DNA of 64,000 nucleotides. Source: Bradyrhizobium sp. SZCCHNS1050 (GTDB taxonomy: Bacteria; Pseudomonadota; Alphaproteobacteria; Rhizobiales; Xanthobacteraceae). Each line of letters begins with the position of its first letter. Position 1 is the first letter of the stretch. The notes under the pieces are model-generated. The model was given only the letters and a program-made list of their open reading frames with translations, was not told the origin of the DNA and did no database searches. A program made the translations under genes and the position numbers. Where the stretch lies: the NCBI RefSeq assembly GCF_032484785.1, contig NZ_JAUETR010000001.1:3227501-3291500 (forward strand), read 5' to 3'. Below, in pieces: positions 17,604 through 26,993 of this stretch.

Positions 17604-17923
17604 CGATGCTGTCGAAAAAGGACTTGAGAAGTCAAGCGAGCAGTGATTCCTGATTAAAGGGCGGCAGGAGAATCGGGGATGATGGGGCGGCAGGACCGAG
17701 ATCAGGGCCAGCTCTTTTATGAGTTTAGCCTCGACGAGATGATCCCGACTGATCACCTGTTGCGACGGATCAATGTGTTTGCGACGGCGGTTCTGGCCGA
17801 TTTGCACGACCAACTAAGGGCTTTTTACAGCGATATCGGCCGGCCCTCGGTTGATCCGGAGCTGATGATCCGGATGCTCCTGGTGGGTTACTGCTATGGC
17901 ATTCGTAGTGAGCGGCGGCGGTC

Positions 17924-19336
17924 GTGTCCCCGGAGGTGGTGTAGCTCGGTGGAGCAAAGCCGCCCGGACGCGCGCTCCCAAATAGCGCCGTAGCGGGCGG
18001 GCGGCTTTGCGGTGGTCACCGGCAGTTCTCCGGTAGGATCGGGTTGCGACACGCCAACGCAACCGAGGAACCACCGATGACCGAAGACATGATGAACCTG
18101 CGCACGCTGGTAGAGAAGACCCCAGACGCCGATCTGCTGCGCGAGATGATCGGCTTTGCGGCCCAGCGCCTGATGGAGCTGGAGGTCGAGAGCCAGACCG
18201 GGGCTGCCTATGGCGAGAAGAGCCCCGAACGTCTGGCCCAGCGCAATGGCTACCGCGACCGGATCTGGGAGACCCGCGCCGGTGCGGTGGAGCTGCGCAT
18301 CCCAAAGCTGCGCAAGGGCTCCTATTTCCCCGGCTTCCTGGAGCCGCGGCGCATGGCCGAGAAGGCGCTCACCGCCGTGGTTCAGGAGGCTTACGTTCAG
18401 GGCGTCTCGACCCGTTCGGTCGACGATCTGGTGCAGGCGATGGGCATGACCGGCATCTCCAAGAGCCAGGTCAGTCGGTTGTGCGGCGAGATCGACGACA
18501 AAGTGAAGGCCTTCCTCGGCCGTCCAATCGAGGGTGACTGGCCCTATCTTTGGATCGACGCCACCTATGTGAAGGTGCGCCAGCAGGGGCGCATCGTCTC
18601 CGTCGCGGTGATCGTTGCAGTCGGCGTCAACAGCGACGGCCGGCGCGAGGTTCTCGGCATGGACATCGGGCCGTCCGAGGCCGAGACGTTCTGGACCGCC
18701 TTCCTGCGCAAGCTGGCCCGCCGCGGCTTGCGCGGCGTCAAGCTGGTGGTGTCCGACGCCCACGAGGGCATCAAGGCCACCGTGACCAAGGTGCTCAACG
18801 CCAGCTGGCAACGCTGCCGCGTCCACTTCATGCGGAACGTGCTGGCTCATGCCGGCAAGAGCGGACGGCGCGTGGTCTCCGCCTTCATCGCCACGGCCTT
18901 TGCCCAGGACGATGCCGAGGCCGCTCGCACCCAATGGCGCAAGGTCGCCGATCAGCTCCGTCCCAAGCTGCCCAAGCTTGCCGGCTTCCTCGACGAGGCC
19001 GAGACCGACGTGCTTGCCTACATGACGTTCCCGCCGCAGCATCGGACCAAGTTGCACTCCACCAATCCGATCGAACGCCTCAACGGCGAGATCAAACGGC
19101 GCACCGAGGTGGTCGGCATCTTCCCCAATGAGGACGCTATCGTCCGCCTCATCGGAGCTGTCCTGCTCGAACAGAACGATGAATGGGCGGTCCAACGCGC
19201 CCGCTACATGACGCTGGAAACCATCGCGCCATTGAGCGATGATCCGAACGTCAGCCTCACGGCTATCGCCAGCTGACAGGCCCGGCTCCAGCCGGCGAAC
19301 GCGGTGGGCCGCCAGCTACACCACGCTTGGGGACAC
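17924..19336 (+). mobile_element. IS256-family insertion sequence
   Basis: Terminal inverted repeats are GTGTCCCC...GTGGTGTAGCT at the left and AGCTACACCAC...GGGGACAC at the right, with one transposase gene between them. A CGGCGG run occurs at both junctions and could be part of a target duplication, but the 8-9 bp expected for the family is not cleanly visible. Confidence 0.88.
18077..19276 (+). CDS. IS256-family transposase
   Basis: The 399-residue transposase is complete. I use the ATG of [11 protein letters not shown], with GAGG eight bases upstream. DDE residues are visible in [19 protein letters not shown] and [16 protein letters not shown], in the order and spacing of the Mutator-like IS256 group, and RCRVHFMRN between them is also characteristic. 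Both element ends are intact, so the copy could still move. Confidence 0.93.
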   Translation: MTEDMMNLRTLVEKTPDADLLREMIGFAAQRLMELEVESQTGAAYGEKSPERLAQRNGYRDRIWETRAGAVELRIPKLRKGSYFPGFLEPRRMAEKALTAVVQEAYVQGVSTRSVDDLVQAMGMTGISKSQVSRLCGEIDDKVKAFLGRPIEGDWPYLWIDATYVKVRQQGRIVSVAVIVAVGVNSDGRREVLGMDIGPSEAETFWTAFLRKLARRGLRGVKLVVSDAHEGIKATVTKVLNASWQRCRVHFMRNVLAHAGKSGRRVVSAFIATAFAQDDAEAARTQWRKVADQLRPKLPKLAGFLDEAETDVLAYMTFPPQHRTKLHSTNPIERLNGEIKRRTEVVGIFPNEDAIVRLIGAVLLEQNDEWAVQRARYMTLETIAPLSDDPNVSLTAIAS

Positions 19337-20731
19337 GATCGCGGCGGCTGTGTCAGGAAGTGGCGCTGCACCTTGCTTACCGCTGGTTCTGCAGGCTCGA
19401 TCTCGACGATAAGGTTCCGCACCATTCGACCTTCTCGGTGAACCGGCTCGGCCGCTTCCGCCAGAGCGAGATCCTGCGCTACATTTTTGAGCGCGTGGTT
19501 GCAGCCTGCATGGTTGCCGGGCTCGTCAAGGGCGAGGGGTTCGCTGCGGATGCGAGCGTGATGGAAGCCAATGCCAGCCGCTATCACGGCAAAGCGCCGG
19601 ACGAACTGGAATGGACCGACACGCAACGTCAGAAGCGTGCAGTGAGCGAGTATCTTGCTGGACTTGAGGCCGAGGCGCGGGTCCAGCAAGGCGGTGATGC
19701 TCGCGGTGGCGGCTCTGATGGGACCCCCACGGCAGCGTCCGATCGCAAGCCGCCGAAGGTGATCTCGCCTTCCGATCCGTCGTCGGCGTGGACGGCAAAA
19801 GCCAACAAGCGCGTGCTGTTCGGATATGGCCTAAACTACCTTATCGACCTCAAGCACGCGATCATCGTCGACGTTGAAGCCACGCCGGCGCGGACCTTTG
19901 ACGAGGTGGCGGCGACCTCAACTATGATCGAGCGCACCAGACGACGATTCAATCTGAAGCCGAAGCGGCTTGCCGCCGACACGGCCTACGGGACCGGCAA
20001 GCTCCTTGCCTTTGTTGTCGGTGCAGGCATCATACCGCATATCCCGGTCTGGGATAAGAGCGCGCGAGAGGACAACACATTCTCTCGCTCTGACTTTGTC
20101 TTCAAGAAGAAGAGTAACGTCTACATCTGCCCCGCCGGCAAGACGCTGGGCACCACTGGGCATGCCGGCAGCGATCACACAATCCGCTATATTGCCTCGG
20201 TGCTGGACTGCCGCGCCTGCTCCCTGAAGCCGAGGTGTTGCCCGAACATGCCTTCGCGCCGCATCCTGCGCGATATTAATGAGGACGCTCGGGATCTCGC
20301 TCGGAGCAAGATGAAAACGAAAGCGTTTCTGAAGTCGCGCGACGAACGAAAGCGCGTTGAGATGCGTTTCGCTCACCTCAAAACTCACCACGGTTTCGAG
20401 CGCATGCGGCTCAGAGGCCTTTCCGGCGCCCGCGACGAGTTTCACCTTGCAGCCATTGTGCAGAACCTCAAGACGATGGCGTTGCGTTTACTCCGCCCGC
20501 CAACAGGTGGAGTGTGCACCTCGATTGGGTGAATGCCAGGCAGCCGGGCGTGATGTTCGCGACTAGGCCTCGACGCTGACCAGAAACAAGCCGAGAGGCT
20601 CTTCCAACAGCAAACCCAATTGAAACAGTGCATTTTTCGACAGCATCGACCCGAAGCGGACCATTGCCACGACATGGCAATATGGTATCCCGATGCTGGT
20701 CAAGGGCCATTTTCAAGCCGGGGGTTACGCA

Positions 20732-21493
20732 GTGATCAACCGAAGATACTTCATGGGCGGGCTAACGCTCGTGGCGACCTCGCACCCTCTGTTCGCAGCA
20801 CCTCCTGAGGAGCTTACAGCGATGAGTGTGGAGGGCTCCATCGCCCTGAAACGCTACAGTCCAGAGTCAACCGGAAAGCGGCCAGGAGTCGTAGTCCTGC
20901 ATGGCGCGAGGGGCATTGAACTTAAGCCGCGTGCTTATGAGCGCTATGCTAATGCTTTGACTGCGGCAGGCATTGATGCCTACCTGATCCGCTACTACAG
21001 CCGCGCAGACGAACAAGTGCTGGACAAGCTAAGCACACAGGAGGAGCGGGAAGCATATCGAACGGACCGGTTCGATATATGGGCCGACCGCGTATCTTCC
21101 GCTCTGACTGGCATCCTAGAAAGGCCTGATAGCTCTGGACGGGTCGGCCTGCTTGGGTTTTCACTCGGCGGTTACGTGGCTGCGGCAGCTGCGGCGCGAG
21201 ACGACAGAGTCTCAGCTTTGGCCGTGCTCTACGGCGGGATGCCAAACAAAATGGTATCTCGCGTGAAGCGTCTGCCGCCTCTGCTCGAACTTCACGGCGA
21301 CGCTGATCACAACGTTCCTCTTGCGCAAGGCGAGGCGTTGGTCAAACTCGCAAAATCGGTGGGAGCACAAGCCGAACAGGTCGTTTATCCAGGGAAAGAT
21401 CATGGCTTCGACTTTTCGGATAACGATCCCGCGACAACCGACGCGATAGATCGAGTGGTTCGGTTCTTTCGATCCGACCTACAAACCGGGTAA
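20732..21493 (+). CDS. Exported dienelactone-hydrolase-family protein
   Basis: I favour the GTG start, giving VINRRYFMGGLTLVATSHPLFA: a twin-arginine-type signal (RRYFMGG plus a hydrophobic stretch) that the upstream ATG at 20693 would bury. The mature domain is an alpha/beta hydrolase of the DLH type: VVVLHGARGIELKPRAYE, elbow GFSLGG with Ser where classical dienelactone hydrolases have Cys, Asp in HGDADHNVP and His in GKDHGFD. It should be a periplasmic esterase or lactonase. The gene begins 83 bp outside the right end of the nested IS, which may supply or have removed its promoter. Confidence 0.82.
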   Translation: MINRRYFMGGLTLVATSHPLFAAPPEELTAMSVEGSIALKRYSPESTGKRPGVVVLHGARGIELKPRAYERYANALTAAGIDAYLIRYYSRADEQVLDKLSTQEEREAYRTDRFDIWADRVSSALTGILERPDSSGRVGLLGFSLGGYVAAAAAARDDRVSALAVLYGGMPNKMVSRVKRLPPLLELHGDADHNVPLAQGEALVKLAKSVGAQAEQVVYPGKDHGFDFSDNDPATTDAIDRVVRFFRSDLQTG

Positions 21494-21525
21494 GTCTCTC
21501 TACGTCGCGCTTGGTTGGTCTGCCT

Positions 21526-21544
21526 TTGGCCCATGGCTGCCGAC
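21526..21544 (+). repeat. 19-bp direct repeat, left copy
   Basis: TTGGCCCATGGCTGCCGAC is found exactly again at 23275-23293 in the same orientation. The two copies bracket the serine hydrolase gene. The bases on either side do not match. The surrounding 250 bp holds no supportable gene. Confidence 0.6.
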
Positions 21545-21754
21545 TTGCGGCGCTGCGGCAAGTCGCCTGTTATCTGGGGTACACCGGCCATAGCGCCACT
21601 CCATTTCGGAGGACAGCCCATGGCCCGGCAGAGAAAGGCCGTCAAGGCCATGCCGTGTCGGTTATTCGAGGTTGTGCAGAAGAGATTTGCTCGGCATGAG
21701 AATTTCAGTCTTTGACCCTGAACGGGACGTCGCGAGCCGATTGCTGCATGCAGA

Positions 21755-23146
21755 TCACTGAGGCAGCGCCACCCCGGCGATTTGCATGACGCCAAGCTGG
21801 TCGAACAACTCAATCTGCTCACCGTTCAGCACTGGAATGTAGCAACGACGTCTAGCAGCCGAGATCAAGATACAGAGCTTATCCTCCGCGACCGCCCATG
21901 TCCCCGTTGCGGGCCCAAAGGACTCGTCCCAGTGCGGATAAGTCATCCGGCCGTCGGGCTCGAATCGCATGGATAACGGACCATTCTTGAGCTTCGGACC
22001 GAAGCTGATCGTCTTGCCCTTGAATTTTGCGGCCAGGGTCTCACCTGTCGGTCTTTCGCCGGTTGCTGCGGTGAGCGAGGCATCGGGCCCCGGATCATAG
22101 CCATCGGCCTTCAGGATGAGCCAGAAGAGCCTGGCCATGTTGCGAAATGAAGGTTCGACGTACGGCGCATCGCGGTCGACACGATGCACCACGACAAGGT
22201 CGAGTGCGGGTACGACTAAGGCGTATTGGCCGCCGGCACCTTGGGCCATAAAGCTTCCCTCGGGCAAAGTCACCGTAGGCGCAACGTCACCGCCCAGAAA
22301 ACCGATCCACCAGAGATAGCCATAGCCCATCCCGAACGCTGCTTTCGAATAGCTGCGCGTGCTCTCTTCCACCCACTCCCGCGGCACGATCTGGTGTCCG
22401 GCCCAATTGCCTTTGTGAAGATAGAGAAGTGCAAAACGCGCCAAGTCCCGTGCGCTCATGCGGATCTCATAGGCGGGGTGGATAGACGCTTCGCCGCGGA
22501 CGTAGCTGCCATCCTGTGGCCGGTAGTCCTGCATGCCGATTGGCTTTGCGATCTTTTGGTCGAGCGCCTCGAAGAGGCCGGTGCCAGTTGCGTGCTCGTA
22601 GATCGTGCCAAGCGCGTTGAAGTCCCAATTGTTGTAATACCAGAAGGTGCCGGGCGGGTGACTGCCGCGCGGCGGTCTCATCTTGGCATTGTCCGGCGTC
22701 TCATAGAGCGCCGCGTGGTAGACCCCGGAACGCGCTTCGAGGAGTTCGCGCACCGTCGCGCCCTTCTCGACCCCGGTCAAGCCAGGCGGGTTATCGTCGA
22801 TGCCAAGTTCGCCAAGCGTGCTGTCAAGGTTGATCTGGTGATCCGACACTGCGATGCCGATCAGGGCGCTGAGCATGCTCTTGCGGATTGAAGCGACTTC
22901 CATCGGCTTCGTCGTACTGCCCCACTCGGCCACGACCTTGCCGTGCTGAACGATCACAACTGCGCTCGAATGAATCTGATCCGAAAAGGATCGCGCTTGG
23001 GCCAATCCGGTTTCTGACCAACCCAATTCTGCAGGCGTGACGCGCTCCCACTCCGCTGCTGGGAAGCCATCTTCAGCTTGGGCATGCTCGAACCGAACCA
23101 AAGCGCCGAGCAGCACGACGGCGAAAACAATCTGGCGAATATGCAT
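21755..23146 (-). CDS. Exported serine hydrolase, class C beta-lactamase fold
   Basis: A 463-residue protein with a signal peptide (MHIRQIVFAVVLLGALVRFEHAQA). The beta-lactamase/DD-peptidase fold shows the SxxK motif in VASIRKSML (nucleophile Ser near residue 87), the YxN-type motif in FWYYNNWDFN and a Gly-rich third motif in FMAQGAGGQY. A C-terminal beta-rich extension (about 365-463, with two Cys) follows. Family members are periplasmic esterases, D-amino peptidases or penicillin-binding-like proteins; true beta-lactamase activity cannot be claimed. The gene is flanked by a 19-bp direct repeat at 21526 and 23275, which may reflect its acquisition. Confidence 0.85.
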   Translation of the reverse strand: MHIRQIVFAVVLLGALVRFEHAQAEDGFPAAEWERVTPAELGWSETGLAQARSFSDQIHSSAVVIVQHGKVVAEWGSTTKPMEVASIRKSMLSALIGIAVSDHQINLDSTLGELGIDDNPPGLTGVEKGATVRELLEARSGVYHAALYETPDNAKMRPPRGSHPPGTFWYYNNWDFNALGTIYEHATGTGLFEALDQKIAKPIGMQDYRPQDGSYVRGEASIHPAYEIRMSARDLARFALLYLHKGNWAGHQIVPREWVEESTRSYSKAAFGMGYGYLWWIGFLGGDVAPTVTLPEGSFMAQGAGGQYALVVPALDLVVVHRVDRDAPYVEPSFRNMARLFWLILKADGYDPGPDASLTAATGERPTGETLAAKFKGKTISFGPKLKNGPLSMRFEPDGRMTYPHWDESFGPATGTWAVAEDKLCILISAARRRCYIPVLNGEQIELFDQLGVMQIAGVALPQ

Positions 23147-23875
23147 AGGATGATCCCACCCGTTGCGAGCTTGACCAGATTGCTAAACACTAATCATTAA
23201 CAGAATTAAGCAGAACGCCTGTTGAAGTGTTTTCTTTGGATACCCGCCAACCATCCTCATAGCGACGTCTCTTGTTGGCCCATGGCTGCCGACCTTCGAT
23301 GTCCGCGCTGACGGTCGCGACCAGAGGTAACCCGGACATAGTGATCCAGCCCGGTTCGATCGTGAATACCAGCAGCCCTCCACGTCCGTAATGGGCTGTT
23401 TGCGGACGTCGGTCACATGATCGCGACGGTTCGCAATGGGGCACTCGCGCTACGTTCGGTGCCTCGGATCATTTCCGGTCATCAACTAGAAAGCTGACCC
23501 CAACGGGGCTCCGCCTGTTCGTCAGTCGAGCGCCTGTGCTCACAAGAATCCTTAAGCGCATGGAGGCCAAGAGCCGGGCCACAGAAGCTCAGTCAAGGCC
23601 GTGAGCCGGCTCCGAGGGCCGGGCGCAGCGCGAGCCTGGACGGAGCTCCGTTGGTCCGGCAGCGGCCTTCCGGGCGCTCATGGATAGGACTGTCCCAATC
23701 TGCGAACCAGTTCGCCAGGCTGCGAATGGTGCCGTTCGGGGCGCTGATTTTCCTCGCTTTTGATCTTCAAGCAACTCTACGAAGTCTGCTTTGGTGCCAT
23801 GCTGCTCTGAGTGAACGCAAAGACATACGACCGCCGATTCTTCGCCACGGAGAGGCGCTTTTATCTTGCCGGGAG
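23147..23875. other. Intergenic stretch with the second 19-bp repeat
   Basis: No convincing gene. The 19-bp direct repeat TTGGCCCATGGCTGCCGAC recurs at 23275-23293. A minus-strand frame starting in the neighbouring IS end (MSEQNAEKRPIT) runs out into this DNA as far as 23589, but its outer part has no recognisable features and it is probably an accidental fusion at the insertion point. Confidence 0.35.
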
Positions 23876-23886
23876 TAATCGGGCGC

Positions 23887-24250
23887 TTCTCCGCGTTCTG
23901 CTCCGACATGATCGTCTCCTCTGCTTGATATTATACGGCTGCACACGAGCGGTCGACAACGTGGCATTGGTCCGGCTTTCGTCATGATCTGGGGGTGATG
24001 ACATCTGGTGGTCCATCCAGGAGTTCGTGCTCAGCCCCGCCAGCCATGCGGGCGCACATGTCGTCGTCAGGATCGCGGGGCAACACAGACACAGTAGCGC
24101 GCTCGACGTCTCAATCGAGCTGTCGTCGCCGGCAAGATAACGTGCTCTCCGCATCCGCTTCGATCCACCAAACGCCTCTCCGCCGACCGGCGGAAGCTCA
24201 GCCAATCTTCTGTCGTCGCACTGTCTGTCAGACGGCGCTCGCCAGAGCTC
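23887..24250 (-). ncRNA. Candidate target-choosing RNA region of IS copy 1
   Basis: This 364-nt stretch between the transposase stop and the end repeat has no open frame of note. It is nevertheless strongly conserved, with scattered differences, in the second copy (25450-25814). In IS1111-type elements the guide RNA (seekRNA/bridge RNA) is encoded in this position. The RNA itself and its ends are inference. Confidence 0.45.
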
Positions 24251-25336
24251 TCACATAGCGGCGGCGAGCGCCGTCGGGTTGCTAAAACTCGGTTCGGCTG
24301 CACTTTCATCTTCGGCTGCGAACCGGAACACAGATCCATCGATCCACATGCGATGCATGACCACCGCCAGCTTACGCGCAACGGCCACCACCGCGCGTTT
24401 GTGGCCACGTTTGGCTGCGATCCGAACACCCCAGGCCTTGATGCCGCACCATTTCTTGGAGCGCACCAGCATCGCGCTCGCAGCCTCGTAGAGCACGGTA
24501 CGAACCTCCCCATCGCCGCACTTCGAGATGTGCCCTTCGATGTCGATCGATGTGCCCGTCTGTATGCGGCGGGAGGTCAGCCCAAAATGCGCCCCCACGG
24601 TCTTGGACTTGCTGAACCGGTGCGGATCGTCGATCGCTGCCTTGAAGGTCAAAGCGGTCACGGGACCAACGCCTGGAATGGCGCAGAAGCGCCGGCAGAG
24701 CTCGTCCCGGCCGACCATTTGAACCAGCAAGTCGTGCAGCCTCTTGTACTCGGCCCATAGTGCTTCCCAGGCCCGTAACATGCATTCCGTTATGCCCCCA
24801 ATCAGACTGTCATGAGCCACCAGGTCTCGCACCCGCGCCGTAAACGAGGCCCGCTGAACCCGCGGTCCAACCAACAGACCGAACACCTTCAGCGACTGTC
24901 TGATTTCGTTTTCGATATCGAGCAGCTTGCGCTTGAGCGTCCGGCGGTGAGCGAGGAGCAGCCGTAGTTTATGGCTCTCCGGGCTCTTGACGTGGACCGG
25001 TCGATACCAGCCCGCCCGCACCAGATGCGCCAGACCGCGCGCGTCATTCTTGTCGGTCTTATTGCGCTGCGCCTGCAGGGCGGCCGCTGCCTGCCGTGCT
25101 TCCAACAGCACCATGGGAAGGCCCAGGGACACGAGCTCACGGTGCAGCCAAGGTGCTACACTGCCTGCTTCATGGCCGACCTTGTCGAGCCGCGGCAGAT
25201 ACGGCGCAAGCGCTTCAAAGATGATCGCCGGATCGGTCAAAACGCTGGCTTCGAACACAATGGTGCCGTCGCGGCTGTTCATGACGCAGATCGCGGTCTT
25301 CGTGCTCGAGGTGTCGAGTGCTGCTGAGAGTTTCAT
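24251..25336 (-). CDS. IS110-family transposase (DEDD), copy 1
   Basis: I use the ATG of MKLSAALDTSSTKTAIC; the frame is open for 21 more codons that are not conserved in the family. The 361 residues contain the RuvC-like DEDD site (Asp8, Glu56 in GHEAG, Asp95 and Asp98 in KTDKNDAR). They also contain the C-terminal transposase_20 domain with the helix-hairpin-helix AIPGVGPVTAL and the catalytic Ser271 in GHISKCGDGEVR. IS110 enzymes use a structured non-coding RNA from the element to choose targets. The copy at 25815-26900 differs at roughly 30 positions, so the pair did not arise by a very recent duplication. Confidence 0.93.
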   Translation of the reverse strand: MKLSAALDTSSTKTAICVMNSRDGTIVFEASVLTDPAIIFEALAPYLPRLDKVGHEAGSVAPWLHRELVSLGLPMVLLEARQAAAALQAQRNKTDKNDARGLAHLVRAGWYRPVHVKSPESHKLRLLLAHRRTLKRKLLDIENEIRQSLKVFGLLVGPRVQRASFTARVRDLVAHDSLIGGITECMLRAWEALWAEYKRLHDLLVQMVGRDELCRRFCAIPGVGPVTALTFKAAIDDPHRFSKSKTVGAHFGLTSRRIQTGTSIDIEGHISKCGDGEVRTVLYEAASAMLVRSKKWCGIKAWGVRIAAKRGHKRAVVAVARKLAVVMHRMWIDGSVFRFAAEDESAAEPSFSNPTALAAAM

Positions 25337-25449
25337 CGGCGGACGTCCTCTTCGGCGAATCAATGTTGATTCACCGCAATGCTGCGCCTTTGCCGCCAAG
25401 ACTGTCTCGTCTTGCGCGCGCCCGATTACGCCGACAGAGTAATCGGGCG

Positions 25450-25814
25450 TCTCTCCGCCTTCTTCTTCGACATGATCGTCTCCTCTGCTTCATACTATAC
25501 GGCTGCACCCGAGCGGTCGACAACATGACAATGGTCCGGCTTTCGTCGTGATCTTGCGGTGATGACATCTGGTGGTCCATGCAGGAGTCCGTGCTCAGCC
25601 CCGCTCGCCATGCGGGCGCACATGTCGTCGTCAGGATCGCGGGGCAACACAGGCACTCACGCGCGCTCGCAGCCTCGATCGGGCTGTCGTCGCCGGCAAG
25701 ATAGCGTGCTCTCCACATCCGCTTCGATCCACCAAACGCCTTTCCGCCGATCAGCGGAAACTCAGCCATTCTTCTGTCGTCGAGCTGTCTGCCAGACGGC
25801 GCTCGCCAGAGCTC
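25450..25814 (-). ncRNA. Candidate target-choosing RNA region of IS copy 2
   Basis: The 3' non-coding tail of copy 2 is the counterpart of 23887-24250. Long identical stretches such as the segment around GCGGGCGCACATGTCGTCG are shared. Positions that differ between copies are where a guide loop could have changed specificity. Inferred from position and conservation only. Confidence 0.45.
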
Positions 25815-26900
25815 TCACATTGCGGCGGCGAGCGCCGTCGGGTTGCTTAAATTCGGTTCAGCGGGGCTTTTATCTTCGGCTGCGAACCGGAACACAGATC
25901 CGTCGATCCACATGCGATGCATCACCACTGCCAGCTTGCGTGCAACGGCCACCACCGCGCGCTTGTGGCCTCGCTTAGCTGCGACCCGGACACCCCAGGC
26001 CTTGATGCCGCACCATTGCTTGGAGCGCACCAGCATCGCGCTCGCCGCCTCGTAGAGCACGGTGCGCACCTCCCCGTCGCCGCACTTCGAAATGTGCCCT
26101 TCGATGTCGATGGATGTGCCCGTCTGGATACGCCTGGATGTCAGTCCGAAATGCGCGCCGACGGTCTTCGACTTGCTGAACCTGTGCGGATCATCGATGG
26201 CCGCCTTGAAGGTCAGTGCCGTCACCGGGCCGACGCCGGGAATGGCGCAAAAGCGTCGACAGAGTTCGTCCCGGCCGACCATCTGCACCAGCAGATCATG
26301 CAGCTTTTTGTACTCGGCCCACAGTGCTTCCCACGCTCTCAACACGCAGTCTGTCACGCCGGCGATAAGCCGGTCACAAGCCACCAACTCGTGCACTCGC
26401 GCTACAAATGTCGCGCGCTGGACCCGCGGTCCGACCATCAATCCGAAGACCTTCAGGGACTGTCTGATCTCGTTCTCTATGTCGAGCAATTTTCGCTTCA
26501 GCGTTCGCCGGTGTCCCAGCAGAAGCCGTATCTTGTGACTCTCCTGACTCTTGACATGAACCGGTCGATACCAGCCCGCACGCACGAGGTGCGCCAATCC
26601 TCGCGCGTCATTTTTGTCAGTCTTGTTGCGCTGGGCTTCCAGCGCAGCCGCGGCCTGCCGCGTTTCCAACAGGACCATGGGCAGGCCAAGAGACACGAGC
26701 TCGCGGTGCAGCCACGGTGCTACACTTCCTGCTTCATGGCCGACCTTGTCGAGCCGTGGCAGGTACGGTGACAACGCTTCGAAGATGATCGCAGGATCGG
26801 TCGCCACGCTGGCTTCGAACACGACGGCGCCGTCACGGCTGTTCACAACGCAGATTGCGGTCTTGGTGCTGGATGTGTCGAGTGCTGCTGAGAGTTTCAT
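25815..26900 (-). CDS. IS110-family transposase (DEDD), copy 2
   Basis: This 361-residue protein starts MKLSAALDTSSTKTAICVVN and keeps every catalytic residue of copy 1, including the DEDD set and the Ser in GHISKCGDGEVR. Substitutions relative to copy 1 cluster in the middle (VARVHELVACDRLIAGVTD versus TARVRDLVAHDSLIGGITE), the linker between the two domains. Forty-six upstream codons of the open frame are discarded because they run into the element end and have no SD. The gene appears intact. Confidence 0.93.
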   Translation of the reverse strand: MKLSAALDTSSTKTAICVVNSRDGAVVFEASVATDPAIIFEALSPYLPRLDKVGHEAGSVAPWLHRELVSLGLPMVLLETRQAAAALEAQRNKTDKNDARGLAHLVRAGWYRPVHVKSQESHKIRLLLGHRRTLKRKLLDIENEIRQSLKVFGLMVGPRVQRATFVARVHELVACDRLIAGVTDCVLRAWEALWAEYKKLHDLLVQMVGRDELCRRFCAIPGVGPVTALTFKAAIDDPHRFSKSKTVGAHFGLTSRRIQTGTSIDIEGHISKCGDGEVRTVLYEAASAMLVRSKQWCGIKAWGVRVAAKRGHKRAVVAVARKLAVVMHRMWIDGSVFRFAAEDKSPAEPNLSNPTALAAAM

Positions 26901-26993
26901 CGGCGGACGTCCTCTTCGGCGAATCATTTTTGATTCCCCGCGATGCTGCGCCTTTGTTGCCGCGACTGTCTCATCTCGCACTCGCCCGATTAC

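Larger units (their letters stand above)
17679..20532 (+). pseudogene. IS1182-like transposase, disrupted
   Basis: The first 80 or so codons (MMGRQDRDQGQLFYEFSLDE through GYCYGIRSERR) end at about 17918. The rest resumes at about 19342 with [19 protein letters not shown] and runs to the stop. Put together they align residue for residue with the intact transposase at 12040-13392 (same DUF772 start, DDE residues in [20 protein letters not shown] and RKRVEMRFAHLK). The interruption is an IS256-family insertion, so the gene is inactive. Removing the inserted DNA would restore one frame with no other lesion, which means the insertion is fairly recent. Confidence 0.88.
17604..20648 (+). mobile_element. 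IS1182-like element (third copy) split by an IS256 insertion
   Basis: The ends carry inverted repeats CGATGCTGTCGAAAAA (left, 17604-17619) and TTTTTCGACAGCATCG (right, 20633-20648), with the inner bases also matching in part. GACC is found at both outer edges (17601-17604 and 20648-20651) and may be the target duplication. The transposase gene inside is interrupted by a complete IS256-family element. Confidence 0.8.
23876..25429 (-). mobile_element. IS110/IS1111-type element, copy 1
   Basis: Bounded by subterminal inverted repeats GTAATCGGGCG (23876-23886) and CGCCCGATTAC (25419-25429). The transposase is read on the minus strand, leaving about 83 nt between its start and one repeat and about 364 nt between its stop and the other. 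That long 3' non-coding tail is the IS1111-subgroup layout. The true ends probably lie a few bases outside the repeats. Confidence 0.8.
25439..26993 (-). mobile_element. IS110/IS1111-type element, copy 2 (tandem with copy 1)
   Basis: The same subterminal repeats are present: GTAATCGGGCG (25439-25449) and CGCCCGATTAC (26983-26993). Copy 2 lies head to tail with copy 1, only nine bases (25430-25438) separating the facing repeats. That join has the form expected of the closed junction in an excised circle. Confidence 0.8.

Noticed and set aside
17894..19195. 433-codon frame opposite the IS256 transposase
   Set aside because: Antisense of a complete transposase.
23589..23909. 106-codon frame from the IS end into flanking DNA
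   Set aside because: Only the first dozen codons, inside the IS, have a counterpart in the second copy; the outer part is not conserved or protein-like.
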